A stretch of DNA of 64,000 bases from contig JALJCS010000035.1 in NCBI GenBank assembly GCA_023055355.1, positions 1,426,001 through 1,490,000 of the forward strand. Direction: 5' to 3'. Below, piece after piece: positions 1 through 12,035 of this stretch. The first letter of the stretch is position 1, and every line of letters begins with the position of its first letter. The notes under the pieces are model-generated. The model made no database searches, was not told the origin of the DNA, and saw only the letters and a program-made list of their open reading frames with translations. Both the position numbers and the translations under genes were made by a program. Source of the stretch: Agelaius tricolor. Taxonomy: Eukaryota; Chordata; Aves; Passeriformes; Icteridae.

Positions 1-428
1 AGATGCTCCATGGCTGGAGCCCCTCTGGGAGAGATGGGGGTGCTCACCTGGAGAAGGGAATGCTCCAGAGAAACATCAGAGCCCCTTCCAGTGCCAACAG
101 GAGAGGCACTCTCAGGAGAGCTGGAGAGGGACTGGGGACAAGGGATGGAAGGACAGGACATAGGGAATGGCTTCCACTGCCAGAGGGTGAGTTAGGTGGG
201 ATATTGGGAAGGAATTCTTGGCTGTGAGGGTGGGCAGGCCCTGGCACGGGGTGCCCAGAGAAGCTGTGGCTGCCCCTGGATCCCTGGAAAGGGATGTTCA
301 GTGACCATAAAGGGTGCTCAGAGTGCTCAAGGCCAGGTTGGACGGGGGCTACAGGAAGGTGTTCCTGCCCTTGGCAAGGGGGTTGGAAAGATGATTTTAA
401 GGTGCCTTCCGCACAAAGTATTCTCAGA
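1..428 (+). repeat. CR1 LINE fragment
   Basis: Plus-oriented CR1 3' region cut by the window edge. It shows the typical run from the 'cagagcccctt' and 'ggacaggacatagggaatggc' segments through 'ggtgggcaggccctggcac' to the terminal 'aaggtgcctt'. No reverse transcriptase frame is retained. Confidence 0.85.
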
Positions 429-1396
429 TTCCATGATTTATCATTGGTTTCCCATTCTAAAGGATGTTTGCAGTCTGGTTTTGTTTCCCAATCCTGTTGT
501 ACAATTCAAGGGGTTTTCCCCCCACAGCCCAGCCCCACTGGCTGGGGTCACTCCCTGCCCTGTTCAGCTCCCTGAGCCAGCGTGGAAGGACAGAATTAAT
601 GCCCTCCTCAGGCTGCTGTTGTGTTACAAACCAGCATCAGCAGCTCCAGAAACACTTCTCTGACAGGGGAGGCCATTTCTGGGTGTGCCACCAGAGCTAC
701 CTGTGCCAGGTGTCTGAGCAGAATGGTCCTTTCATTTCCATTGGAATTACAGACACTTCCTTGACATTTCTAAGCACAGTCAGGTCATTTCTGAAACCAT
801 GTCTTAACTAAGTTTCTGGATCAGTGTTAAGAAATACAGAATGAAGTTTCCCTCTCTCAGCCTAAGGTACTGTCTGCTTTGGTCAGCCCTTTGATTTGAG
901 CATCTCTGGGACCTTATTTAAAAGCTTCTTGGCACCATTTGTATGAGGAACCTGTTAAAATTAGTGAAATATTAAACAAGTTTCAAGCACAATGATCTCC
1001 ATCTGGTCCTAACAGCAAGACATGGGTAAAACCAGCTGAGAGGCATGGCCAGCACGACCAGAGCTCGTGTCCAGAATGAAAAAACACCTGGAGTTTTTCC
1101 AAGCCTCCTGGAGAGCTGGCAGGGAGCTCTGCCTGCTCCAATCCCTTCTCCATATTCCTCCCTCCTTCATGGCCATGGACAAAACTGCAGAGCTGGGCTC
1201 TGTGTTTGGGATTTTCCTGTGTACATGGAGGAACTTCATCGAGCAAGGACACCCCACATTTTCCCCAGGGAGGAGTGCATGGCCACATCCTGAGGACACA
1301 GTGATGTCCCTCACCTGAGAGATCCCCTGTGGGCACCAGGATTTGTGGCCCCATTAATCCCAGAAACAATGGCTTCTCAGAGCAACCAGGACTTAC
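429..1396. other. Intronic sequence, nothing recognised
   Basis: Lies downstream of e34. I see no exon, tail-like CR1 motif or LTR end. The region between 1000 and 1320 is open on both strands for 60-100 codons but has no similarity I recognise and no splice context. Confidence 0.5.
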
Positions 1397-1585
1397 TTTT
1401 AGCTGGTGCAAATAGGGCCTCCAGATGCCATCCAGGAGCTCCTGGCGGTATTTCCTGGTGAAGTAGCCCAGGTAGGAGACAAAGGCTGTGACCAGCAGGA
1501 CATCTCCACACAAGGTGCTCTGCTGCTGTTTGAAGTCCTTCACAGCCTCAGCCCACCTCACATTTTCAGAGGCGAGCCCCCCGAC
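1397..1585 (-). CDS. DNAH17: e34: start of AAA5
   Basis: Local residues 2160-2222, 63 codons. Reads VGGLASENVRWAEAVKDFKQ, then STLCGDVLLVTAFVSYLGYF and LLDGIWRPYLHQLK. LVGGLA.E..RW......L.GD.LL..AF.SYLG.F...YR is the universal AAA5 entry. Acceptor TTTGCAG, donor GTAAGT at phase 0. No further exon is visible below 1397, so the next one is outside the window. Confidence 0.96.
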
Positions 1586-2865
1586 CTGCAAATTCCCAAG
1601 TCAAATTGATCATTCGTACAATCACGGAATGTGAACCTGACCAAGTCCTGTTTCCAGCAGAATTCCAGCTGCCTCCTGAGGGTCAGGGCCACCTCCACAT
1701 TCCCAACACAAACTAGCTGCTGTTTCTATGGCATTGGTTGTCCTGCAGACACTCCAGGTCAAACAGCTCTCTTTCCACCCTCGTGCACCTCAATTTCCCC
1801 TGATAAACAGCCAGGATCTCCTAAGCCAAGATGTTTTTGGGCTCCCCTCTGAAACCCCCACCCCAGGCCCAGCTCTGCAGGGCACACCCAGCTCCTGCAG
1901 CTGGCAGCAGCCCTTGTCCTGGGAATGCTGCACACACAAGAACAGCTCTGGACACAGCTTCCAGCTTCCCACAGCTGCAGGCTTCAGGACCTTCTGACCC
2001 TGAGCTCAAATCCCTGTGCTTAACAGCCACTGATGGGTTTTGACTTCATGACTGAGCTTAAGCTGCTGCAGATATCAACCCAACTTTTGGCACCTAGAGC
2101 ATCCTATGGGCAGGAGATCCACAGTTCAGCTGACCTTGCTGCACAAAAGTACATCCTTTGATGTGCTGCCTGAACTTTTCAGTTGCTGAAGCATTTGTCC
2201 AGTGCAAAACCAGGGAACAATCCTGCTGGCACAGGCTTCTCTGCACCACTCAGGATTCCAAGCCCTCAGCACCCCTGTGCTGTCTTCCTTTCAGGTTGAA
2301 GAGCTTTAGCCTCTTCAATAATTCCTCAGACAGAAGCAGCCTTTTGATTTTCCTTGCAATCGTTATCTGCACCGAGTGATGCAATCTTTATTATCCGGTT
2401 CCTTTTATTGTTGCTGGCTCTGCACCATTTCCCGTTCTCCTCCAGCCTTTGAGGTGCAGCAGAGGGGGCAGTGGTGATGCTGCCCATTCAAGATTTATTT
2501 AGCAGGTATTCACAGAGCAAGATGGGGATTTTTCTGTTTTGTTCTCCCTTCTTTTCCTAATAAACCCTAATATCCGGTTTCAGAGGGGCTTTGGGTTTGG
2601 TGAGAGCTTTTTGCTTCTGGGAGCACAGAGCTCACAGCACTCTTAACTCCATCCTTTCATTTCTGAGTGATAACGATCAGCTCAGCATTTCTTACAGGCC
2701 ATGTGAAGTAAAACCTCATTTCTCCAGTGTACTTTACATTACATTTATCTACGTGGTATTTCATCCCTCCATCGCCTGGGATCGTTTTTACAATTCTTTA
2801 CAGACAGTTGACATCATCACTGCGGAGCCGTGCGAGCTCCCACACACCAGCTCATTTATGATTCA
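1586..2865. other. Intron e33-e34, unassigned part
   Basis: Mixed-composition intron sequence with no exon. No repeat family was recognised with confidence. The stretch 3023-4276 of the same intron is likewise unassigned. Confidence 0.5.
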
Positions 2866-3022
2866 TACAATCACAGAATCACAGACTGCTGTGGGCTGAG
2901 AGAGACCTTAAAGGTCACCCAGTGCCACCTCCTGCCATGGCAGGGACACCTTCCACTGTCCCAGGCTGCTCCAACCTGGCCTTGGGCACTGCAGGGATCC
3001 AGAGGCAGTCCCACAGCCCCTC
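2866..3022 (-). repeat. CR1 fragment
   Basis: Minus-oriented CR1 3' end: it opens with the inverted tail 'acaatcacagaatcacaga', followed by 'gagagaccttaaaggtca' and 'ccatggcagggacaccttcc'. Confidence 0.85.
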
Positions 3023-4276
3023 TAAGACCAAGAAGTCTTTATTGATCTGATTTTCCTGGTACTTGGAGGTGCTTCCATACTCCTAATTAATTTTTTCAGG
3101 TTACTTTTTATCTCCTTAGGTCCTGGAAGTCTTTTCTTCTTCTCTTTTGCTTGGATCACACACTACTGCCACTTGTAATACATTCAAGACACCCCAGGTG
3201 TCTCCCACCTCAGATCCTGGAAGTCATTGGAATTCTTTTTATTTAGCAAGAGGCAAATTAAAAGCTACTCCTTGGATTACCTTTGCCTCTTTGATAATGA
3301 CAGAGAGTGAAAACTATCCCTCACCCACCTTCTGCACACCAGCCATGATTTCAGAGGCTTCTGCACTTTTTCCAAAATAAGGAGCCCTAATCCATTCCCT
3401 CTCTTCTCATATGGAAGTGATTTTGTACTTTGTTGTAGCTTTTCTGGGCTGCCCACACCCTTCCTAGACAAGGTGGCCACGTGTGGGATGCAGGCACTGA
3501 CAGACCCAATACAATGACGCTTAACTTCTGTTTCCTGAGGTTTTTTCCTACCAATTAGTAATATTCAATTTGTCTTTTTTCCTCCTGTCAAGTGCCACGC
3601 TGCTGTTCCTGAGAACTCTCTGCAACAACTCCAAGAGCTCTTCTGTGAGTGATAATAGTGCAATTAGGCCCTATCCATGTAACTGCATGATTACAGTTTG
3701 TTTTCCCTGCACACGTTATTTAGCATTTGTCATCACTAAATTTCCTCCTCTGCATTAGCACACACCCCCTCACAAACAGCACTCATTGCCAGCCTCCCTT
3801 TCTGCTGCACAGATCCTGTCCTTTGGATCCTGGAGCATCTTCCTCAGGCCACCTGAAGCTCATGAGATGCCAGCCTGGCACTGCGAGAGCTGGGCTTGCC
3901 TCAATCCCCCAGGTTCACTTGTCAATCCAAAGCATCACTCCCTACGTTCACTTGCATTCTTCACACAACTTCAGTGTTTGTTTCAAAGTCTGGGAACTCA
4001 TTTCTACCCACAGCCACACCAGTGACACCTCCTGAATGTCAAATGAGCTGCACATCAGTGAGGGCTGTCAGGTGCTGCTCCCAGATCAAAGCCAGGGTGG
4101 CACAGGAGATGCTGTGCAGTGCACAGCAGGAAGTTGGGATGCAGGCAGTTCCTTGCCTGCACTGCAGAAATGATGAATTGCTGACAGTAAAAAATCACAG
4201 AATTGCTGAGACTGGGAGATGTTCCCACGTCATGGGGTGGGGAAGAGAGGTAACCAGCATGGCCTGGGATGTGGTG

Positions 4277-4605
4277 TCCCAGAGTCACAGAACCATGGGA
4301 TGGATGGGGTTGGAAGGGACCTAAAATCAATCCAGTGCCACCCCTGCCATGGCAGGGACACCTCCCAGTGTCCCAGGCTGCTCCAGCCTGGCCTTGGACA
4401 CTTCCAGGGATCCAGGGGCAGCCACAGCTGCTCTGGGAAATCCTTTCCAGGGCCTCCCCACCCTCATAGGGAAGGATTTCTTCCGTATATCTAAATTAAA
4501 TTTCCTCTCTGTCAGTCTGAACCCATTCTCCTTTATCCTATCACTGCAGTTCCTGATGCAAAATCCCTCTCCAGTTCCTCATAGGCCCCTCTCTAAAACC
4601 TTTGT
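4277..4605 (-). repeat. CR1 fragment
   Basis: Minus-oriented CR1, beginning at the inverted tail 'cagagtcacagaaccatggg' and continuing through 'ggttggaagggacctaaaa' and 'ccatggcagggacacctccc' into the 'ttcctgatgcaaaatccctc' part. Confidence 0.85.
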
Positions 4606-4968
4606 ACTCTGACTTGGAGGAGTCTGAGGCTTTTTAGAGATGTTTTCTCTCTAATTCTTGTCATTTCAGACCCTGCAAAGCTACGGGCACGTTCACACCT
4701 TTGTTTCTATGATGCCATTTTTGACTCACACTGTTCTGGCCCATCAGCACCTGCTCACACATTTAAGCCCCAAGAAGGAGCTGAGAGCTGTGATGGCAGC
4801 AGAGCCAGGCACTTGAAGGAGCAGAGCTGCCCCAAAGCATCTGGAATGCAACAACACTTCCTGCAGCTGCCTTCTCCTGGTTTCTTTGAGAAAGAGAAGA
4901 CATTCTGCCACAACCTCATGGAAACAACCTCTGTAAAAGCATTTTCACTGCTGAAACTCGCTGCAGTG

Positions 4969-5366
4969 TGTGATATTTTCAGGGTTCCCAAGACTAAGGA
5001 GGAATTGAGAATCTGACTCCATGCTCTTAGAAGGCTAATTAATTATTTTATGTACTTATATTATATTAAAGAATGCTATACTAAACTATACTAAAGAATA
5101 GAGAAAGGATCTTACAGAAGGCTCAACAAGATATTAATGAAAAATTTGTGACTGCTTCCAGCGTCCTGACACAGCTGGACTGTGATTGGTCATTAAATAA
5201 AAACAATTCACACGTTGGATAAACAATCTCCAAACCACATTCCAAAGCAGCAGAACACAGGAGAAGCAATCAGATAATTATTGTTTTCATTTCTCTCTGA
5301 GGCTTCTCAGCTTCCCAGGAGAAACAATCCTGGTGAAGGGATTTTTCAGAAAATGTGACAGTGACA
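4969..5366 (-). mobile_element. Solo LTR, main family, 6-bp TSD GCAGTG
   Basis: 398-bp LTR with TGTG...GACA ends, flanked by GCAGTG at 4963-4968 and 5367-5372. A 6-bp duplication is typical of class II (ERVK-like) integrases. On its sense (minus) strand it runs from the U3 head to a TA-rich tract near the 3' end. No retroviral internal region is attached, so it is a recombined solo LTR. It lies 103 bp past the e33 donor. Confidence 0.85.
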
Positions 5367-5469
5367 GCAGTGCAGGAGACATTCCCAAAAACCTGAGAGG
5401 ATGGAAGGTGCTCAGCCCAGCCCTGCTCCCTCCCCCTGGGGCCACCAGAGCTGCCCTTGCTGCACTCAC

Positions 5470-5589
5470 CAGGCGGTTGGCAAGGGAGATGGTGCAGGCT
5501 GTGGCTTCAGCTTCCTGCTGGCACCTGATTTTGTCTGAGGTGGCCTTCTCAAACCGGGCTGTGAGCTTGGCCAGGTTCTCATTGAGGCG
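5470..5589 (-). CDS. DNAH17: e33: stalk coiled coil CC2
   Basis: Local residues 2120-2159, 40 codons. Reads [20 protein letters not shown], then [21 protein letters not shown]...L..L...FE.A..DK..CQ.EA..T...I.LANRL is the returning stalk helix, ending at the AAA5 boundary. Acceptor CCCACAG, donor GTGAGT. A solo LTR ends 103 bp past the donor. Confidence 0.96.
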
Positions 5590-5629
5590 CTGTGGGTGAA
5601 AAACAGGAGAACTCAGGAGCAGCACAACT

Positions 5630-6097
5630 CAGGGGGAACTGGAGCTGCTGGGAGGAGTCCAAAAGGCCATGAAGACACTCCAAGGGCTGGACCCCTCTGC
5701 TCTGGAGACTGAGAGAGCTGGAGGTGTCCACTCTGGAGAACAGAAGGCTCCAGGGAGAGCTCAGAGCTCCTTTCAGGGCCTAAAGGGGCTCCAGGAGAGC
5801 TGCAGAGGGACTGAGGACAGGGCATGGAGGGACAGGACACAGGGAATGGCTCCCACTGCCAGAGAGCAGGGATGGATGGGATATTGGGCAGGAATTGTTC
5901 CCTTGGGAGGGTGGGCAGGCCCTGGCACAGGGTGCCCAGAGCAGCTGGGGCTGCCCCTGGATCCCTGGCAGTGCCCAAAGCCAAGGTTTGGAGCAGCCTG
6001 GGACAGTGGGAGGTGTCCCTGCCATGGCAGGGGTGGCACTGGATGGGCTTTGAGATCCCTTCCAGCCCAAATCACTCAGGAATCCTGTGATGCTGAG
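5630..6097 (+). repeat. CR1 fragment
   Basis: Plus-oriented CR1 from 'ggagctgctgggaggagtcc' through 'ggtgggcaggccctggcaca' to the end 'ttccagcccaaatcactcag', close to the natural 3' terminus. Confidence 0.85.
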
Positions 6098-8354
6098 GCA
6101 GGCCCTTGTCCAGAGCTGGCCAAGCTCCAGCCCAGCCCATCCACCCAGGGCTGGGCAGGGCTGTGCCACTGCTTGGAACCCACACCCTCGGCACAGGCAG
6201 AGGCAAAGGACACTCAAAATGAGTTTATTTGGGCTTCTGGCTGAGCCCTGATGAGGAATGCTGTGGCTGAGCAACGAGCAGGCAGCTGAGAAACCCAAAT
6301 CTGACATTTCCTGATGCTACAGCCCCTTGTCTCTGATCAGTCCTTGAGGCTCTGCTGATTCCCCAAGCTGTGCTCAAATCCCCAAGGGGCTCCTGAAGTT
6401 CTGCCTGAACCCTGTCCAAACCATGCCCTCACACTGTTTCCAGCAAGGAATATAACAAGTGAGCTAAAGGGCTATGAGGGCTGCCCCAGTGAGGTGGGGC
6501 CATGTCCTGGGCAGGTCAGGGCTGGGAGGGGCAGCAAGAGCCAAAGCACCTGCAGAGAAAACTGGAGAGCCCTGCTCTTGTTCACACTCGGATCTAAACC
6601 AAGCCAACAGCTCCCACAAGCACTTGGAGCATTTCGCTCCTGATAAGAAAAGTAATAATTGATTTTATCTGCACCCAATGCAGACTGCTTAAGGCTAAAC
6701 TGCTTGTAAATCACTTTAACATTGAGCTACACACTAGAAACAAACCCAAAAATGAAAAAGGATTATATTAGAGATCCCTGCAGCTCTCCTGGATACAAAC
6801 AAAAAGCAGCCTCTCCTTGACCTTCCTTGGAACAATAACACCAAAAGTTTCTGTCCCTGTGTGCATGTGGATCTATCAGCCTACAAAGGCTCATGTATAT
6901 CACATTCCACTATAAAAGCATGAGCTGATAATTGATTTTCTCTAGAATATATGCATATATCTGGTCTGCAGGGGCACACAAATACAGCTGTGTGCAGCTA
7001 TGGACACACCTTTCACTCCTACCTCCAGCAGCCCCAGGTGCAGAGCACTCAATTCCCAGGTAGGGAAAAAAGACAGAAAGTCCTTAATGTTTTGGACAGA
7101 AATTCCTCATTTATTAATAAAAATGAGTGTGAGACAGCTTGGGGGCCAGCTGTGAGCAGGTATGAATCAGCTGCCAGCAGTGAAGCTATCCAAGAGATCC
7201 CAGATAAGTCAGGATGTACCTCCACATCCATCCCACGCCACCCTGCATCACTCCCCATCTCTGCAGAGAGGAGAGGGCTCCTAAACCAGGCAGTTTTGTA
7301 AGATTCTGCCAGAGGAGCAGCAGTAATCTCCCCAAAGATTGCAATTTTCTTTAACAAAATCCCACTGCTTTGAGGGGAAAAAAAAAAAAAAAAGCCCAGG
7401 CATAAAAAAAGCTTTGGAGAAGAGCAGCATAAAGGGATGAACAAAGTTCCCCAGCACTGTATGGCACATCTGAGGTGGGAGAATTAGACACCAAAGCCCT
7501 CTAAATCCATCCCTGCTTCAGGTGCCTCCTTTCATCTGCAGCAGGAAGGGGCGGCCGCAGAGTTCTGCACCATTTTCTTGTATTTTGAGTTAAAAAGTGT
7601 AGTAAGCATTTTAAGAATGATAAGCCCTTGAAAACATCAAGGGAGTGATGTGTTTTCTAACAGGGTGAGGTGCTGGTGGAGGGGGCGAGGGGAGCACAGG
7701 GACCTCACTCACTGGGACCCTGCCCCTGCTGTGGGTCCAGCCCTGGAGGGGATCCCACTCCCAAAGAGAGATCCCAAAACACCCCAAAACCAGAGCAGCT
7801 GCTTCCCACAGCCTGTTCTTAGCAGGTAGCATGCTGGGAGGGAGCAGGGAGGAAAGCAGGATAACGCAGGATGTGTTTTTACATAGAGATAATTTTCTGA
7901 AGGAAAGTGATAAAGGTCTCACTCTACACTCTGTGGAAATGCACTTTTAATCATGCTGTAATTTCTTCTATTCAGGGATTTTTTTTAATTTTTTTTTTTT
8001 TTTTTAAGTAGCAAAAATCCAAATAACATCCAAGATGTGCTGCCAGGGAGCTGTGCCGTGACAAATGAGGCTCCTGCAAGAGCAGTTGTCATCCTGCAAA
8101 AGCAGGCACTGGGTGTGCAGCCAGCCCAGCTCTGTGCTCCCAGCACTGAATCAGCCTCCAGGTGCCATCCCCTGCCCTGTGCAGCACACTGGGAACACCC
8201 TGGTTTGAGATCATGAATTTTCTGAGGGCCCAGGAGAAGAGGTAAATTACACTAAAAAAATTAAGTGGGAATAACGAGGATTTTTATTTTAGCATCCCTC
8301 TTCAGGTGCGAGCAAGGCTGGAGAAGAACAGAGGAAATTTAGAAAGCAGCAATA
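6098..8354. other. Intron e32-e33, unassigned part
   Basis: No exon or clear repeat. Contains a poly-A run near 7378-7393 and a poly-T tract near 7980-8006, either of which could be the remnant of a retroposed tail, but no body was recognised. Confidence 0.5.
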
Positions 8355-8900
8355 TTCTGTCACAGAATCACAGAATTCTTTGGGCTGGAAGGGATCTTAA
8401 AGACCTTTTCCACCCCTGCCATGGCTTGGACACCTCCCACTGTCCCAGGTGCTCCCAGCCCCAGTGTCCAGCCTGGCCTTGGGCACTGCCAGGGATCCAG
8501 GGGCAGCCCCAGCTGCTCTGGGCACCTGGGCCAGGGCCTGCCTACCCTCACAGGAAACAATTTCTTCCCTTTAACAAAGCTGAATTTCATCTCTTTCAGT
8601 TTGAAGCCATTCCCTGGGTCCTGTCCCTCCATGCCTTGTCCCCAGTCCCTCTCCAGCTCTCCTGGAGCCCCTTTAGGCCCTGGAAGGGGTTCTGGGGTTT
8701 TCCTGGAGCATTCCCTTCTCCAGGTGAGCACTCCCAGCCTGGCTCCAGCCCTGGAGCATCTCCATGGCCTCCTCTGGGCTCTGTCCAGCAGCTCCAGCTC
8801 CTCCCTGTGCTGGGGCAGCTCTGCAGGTGGGCTCTGACCTGAGCAAGGGGCAGAGGGGCAGAACCCCCCTCCCCTCCCTGCTGCCCACCCTGGGCTCAGC
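8355..8900 (-). repeat. CR1 fragment
   Basis: Minus-oriented CR1 beginning with the inverted tail 'tcacagaatcacagaattct' and running more than 500 bp through the 'ccatgccttgtccccagtcc' block into upstream 3'-UTR sequence. It ends about 175 bp past the e32 donor side. Confidence 0.85.
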
Positions 8901-9075
8901 CAGGGCTGGATTTTGGGGCTGCCACTGCAACAGGAGGGACAGAAAACCCTACAACCCCCAACCCCTTGGATTCCCACCCTGCTTTAGAATACAAACACCG
9001 AGCAGCACCTCTGCCCAAGCTGAGGATTCCCCCAGGCAGGGACAAGCAGGACGAGCCCCCCCCAAGGTCACTCAC

Positions 9076-9501
9076 AGCAATTTTGGCCTTGACAGTGGCC
9101 AGCTTGTCCTGGGCTGCTGCCAGCTCAGCGTTGGCCCTGTCCAGAGCCTGTCTCTTGGGCTGCACCTCGCAGAAGACGCGGTGGAAGCGCTCGATGTTCA
9201 GCACCCACGAGCACAGCCCGGCCGCCGCCGCCGACTTGGTGGCCACGAGCTCGGGGTTGAAGCTGGGGTCCTGCAGATAGGGCTGCAGGGCTTTGAGGCA
9301 GTTCTCGTGGATGTTCTCCTTGTTGAAGTTGATCAAGGAGTCCAGGAAGCTGTCTACCCTTGCCATGGCCACTCTGGCTGCTTTCCAGCTCCTGTCCTTG
9401 GGGATCTTCCCTGCCGGGGCCGTCAGCACCATCACGGCTGCTGTGACGTTGCTGACAGCAGAAGGAGGTGACCCAAAGGACCTCAGCTCCGTCAGATTGG
9501 T
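9076..9501 (-). CDS. DNAH17: e32: microtubule-binding domain
   Basis: Local residues 1978-2119, 142 codons, second largest exon. Starts [20 protein letters not shown], passes [40 protein letters not shown] and [20 protein letters not shown], and ends in coiled coil ...[14 protein letters not shown]. The globular tip between the two stalk helices binds tubulin; FNKENI and AAAGLCSWV are diagnostic. The C-terminal 40 residues open the return helix CC2. Acceptor TTTTCAG, donor GTGAGT. A long antisense open frame is a shadow. Confidence 0.97.
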
Positions 9502-10104
9502 CTGAAAAGGGGAAAACAAGGTTGTTAGGTAAAAATGAATGGGCTTTCTTTTCACTCTGCCACTAATGGAGTCAGGCTCCCAGGCTATCAATCTGATAAA
9601 TTGGGCTCCTCTGGGCCCCAGCAGTGCTGCCTTTAGATCACTGCTCTGCATGTTTGCAGCACACCTGCTCCATTCCCTGCTCCTGACATCCCACCTGGGA
9701 CCAGCACAGCACACTGCTCCTCCCCAGGCTCCTGGGGGAGCAGGAGGTTTTAGGCCCTCTCAGAAGATTGGGATAAATAAGAATGAAACCTGTAGAAATA
9801 ATGCTCAGGCCCTCTAAAACAACCTTCAGAGCTTCCCCTAATGCTCCCTCCTACCCAGGCTGAGATGCCAGTGCCAATTCCATCCTCTGATCCCCACATC
9901 CTGCAGCCCTCAGGGAATGCAGCTGCTGAGAAAGCCCAGGCACCCTCACAGGGCAAGCAGCCAAACTGCACCGGTGCAACCAAAAGGGCATTTTTGTCTC
10001 CAACTCCTGAATTCCCAAGTTTTCAAACTCACTATCACACTGTGCATGAACTGCAGGCCAGAACAAATTGCAGGTCCATCTCTCAGGCACCTCACTGCAC
10101 CACA

Positions 10105-10215
10105 GAGTGAATGAGCTTGGAAAAGACCTTTGAGACAATCAAGTCCAACCTATGACCTAACACCAACCTTGCCAACCAAAACATGGCACTGAGTGCCACA
10201 TCAAATGGGAACCCC
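10105..10215 (-). repeat. CR1 fragment (second subfamily)
   Basis: Contains 'gagcttggaaaagacctttg' and 'aagtccaacctatgacctaa', the minus-oriented 3' region of a CR1 subfamily different from the 'ccatggcagggacacc' type. Confidence 0.75.
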
Positions 10216-10425
10216 TGGAGCACCCTTGAAGGACAAACCTTCCAAGGCACAAAAACTCCTCCCAAAACCAATCTCCTGCAATCAGAGCAATGCTTATCTC
10301 CTGATCACACCTTTTCCCAGGGACATCTTCCATTGGACCAGCTTTGTCTGCTCCTCTCCATGGCAATGAGTGAAGGGGAACATGGTGCAGCCTCGTGGGT
10401 GCTCTGAGTTCCACCAGGAACCCCA

Positions 10426-10548
10426 GAATCACAGAATTAACCCAGCTGGAAAAGACCTTTGAGATCAGCAAGTCCAACCTGTGACCAAACACCTCCTTGT
10501 CAACTAAACATCGGCTCTCAGTGACACATCCAGTCCTTTTTGACACAC
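10426..10548 (-). repeat. CR1 fragment (second subfamily)
   Basis: Begins 'cagaatcacagaattaaccc' and continues 'ctggaaaagacctttgagat' and 'aagtccaacctgtgaccaaa'. Same subfamily as the neighbour at 10105, probably a separate insertion because each carries its own start. Confidence 0.8.
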
Positions 10549-10671
10549 TTTAGCATCAGCAGGGAGGAAGCTGGAGAAGGGACAATACAATGTGCAGAAC
10601 TTGGGACATCGGAGGACACAGCCACTCTCCCCCAGTGAGGAGGAAAAAGACTGAGGGAATCCTCACCCTAC

Positions 10672-10932
10672 CTTGTTGAGGGTGTTGAGAGCAGCCTGGG
10701 CAGCTGCCAGGGCAGGCTCAGCCTTGGCCAGGTCCTCCTCACAGTCCTTCTGCTTCTGCTCCACCTCCTGGGCAATGAGGGCCACCTTCCGCTCCTCCTC
10801 ATCGGCCACCGCCTTCTTCCTGCTCACCTTCTCCGTCTCCACGCCCACCACCTGGATCAGCCTGTCAGCATCCTCGTTCTTCTGCTTCAGCTCCACCTCC
10901 TGGGCTGCCAGCTTGGCCTTCAGCTCATCCAC
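10672..10932 (-). CDS. DNAH17: e31: stalk coiled coil CC1
   Basis: Local residues 1891-1977, 87 codons. Reads [20 protein letters not shown], then [20 protein letters not shown] and [20 protein letters not shown] ending LNK. Long charged heptads with few breaks form the outgoing helix of the antiparallel stalk that carries signals between the AAA ring and the microtubule. L.AQE.EL..KN..AD.LI..VG is conserved across dyneins. Acceptor CCTGCAG, donor GTAGGG. Confidence 0.96.
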
Positions 10933-11041
10933 CTGCAGGGCAGAGATTTGTGGGAGCTGGGCTGTCCTGCCTGCTCCTCAGTGCCCAGCACAGCCTCTCA
11001 CCCAGTGAGGGACCCCGGCCTGGCTGTCAGCAGAGTCCTGC

Positions 11042-11467
11042 TGATGCCTTCAGTTTTACCTTTCCTATTTCCCAGGCTCTGCAGTGCACTGGTCAATAAC
11101 TCTGAACTGCACAGAAAGTGTCAGCAAGGTCTCCTCCCAGCTCAGGCACACAGAACAATCCTTTTCCAGCCCCAGAACCAAGGACACCGCTGCAGCCTCA
11201 GCCCCAAAAAGTGCAAACAGCAGGGAATGGAGGAGAGCAACCTGGGAGGGTGGGACTGCATCCCCTGGAGCTGGGATTGGGCACTGAACCCCAGCGTGGA
11301 AATGGAGCAGAACTCATCAAAGGGTGAAAACTCCTGACTCTGAGTCCATCCTGGGCCCACCTTGGGTGCAGCCCTGCCTGGGCTCTTGCACTGCCCATCC
11401 TTTGAGGCCTTTTAATAAATCCCCATTTTATTCCTTTAACTCTGTCCAGCCCCTGTTCCAGGCATCA
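11042..11467 (+). mobile_element. Solo LTR, third family
   Basis: Begins TGATGCC and ends GGCATCA, matching inverted termini, with an AATAAA-type signal ('ttttaataaatccccatttt') about 60 bp from the 3' end. Related copies lie at 19240, 51607 and 60733. No target duplication is visible here. Confidence 0.7.
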
Positions 11468-11755
11468 GTTTCACACAGCAGGAATGTGCAGGAAATCTCT
11501 GTGAACCCAAACCCATCAGCTTTGGGCACAAGCTCTGTTGTCACATCCCCCCTGAGCAGAGCTGCTGTGCCTTGCTGGGGAGGTGACAAGGCTCCAGTTC
11601 AGCCACACTTCAGCTTCTCAGCCTTGCCAGCAGCAAACCTGGGCATGAGTTGGTTTGGAGCAGGAACTGCCTGAGCCTCCTGCTCACCCCAGCACACCCT
11701 GCCCTCCCCAGGCTCAGGGCAGGGGCAGCATCTGCTCTGAGACCATCAGTCCTGC

Positions 11756-12035
11756 AGGAATCACAGGAACTTGGAATGGTTTGGGTTGGAAGGGACTTTA
11801 AACCCCATCCAGTCCCTGTGCCATGGCAGGGACACCTTCCACTGTCCCAGGCTGCTCCAAACCCTGTCCAACCTGGCCTTGGATGGGGATGGGGCAGCCA
11901 CAGCTGCTCTGGGCACCTTGTGCCAGGGCTTCCCTACCCTCACAGAGAAGAACTTCTTCCTAACTTCATTTTCACCCCAGGAAAATTGCAGTTGGCATCT
12001 GCTGACAGATCCAGAGCTCTGAGGTTCAAGGGGCT
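11756..12035 (-). repeat. CR1 fragment
   Basis: Minus-oriented CR1: 'ggtttgggttggaagggact', then 'ccatggcagggacaccttcc' and 'cttgtgccagggcttcccta'. Confidence 0.85.

Noticed and set aside
8764..9471. 235-codon plus-strand open frame
   Set aside because: It is the antisense of the GC-rich microtubule-binding exon e32 plus CR1 sequence; no splice context or similarity.
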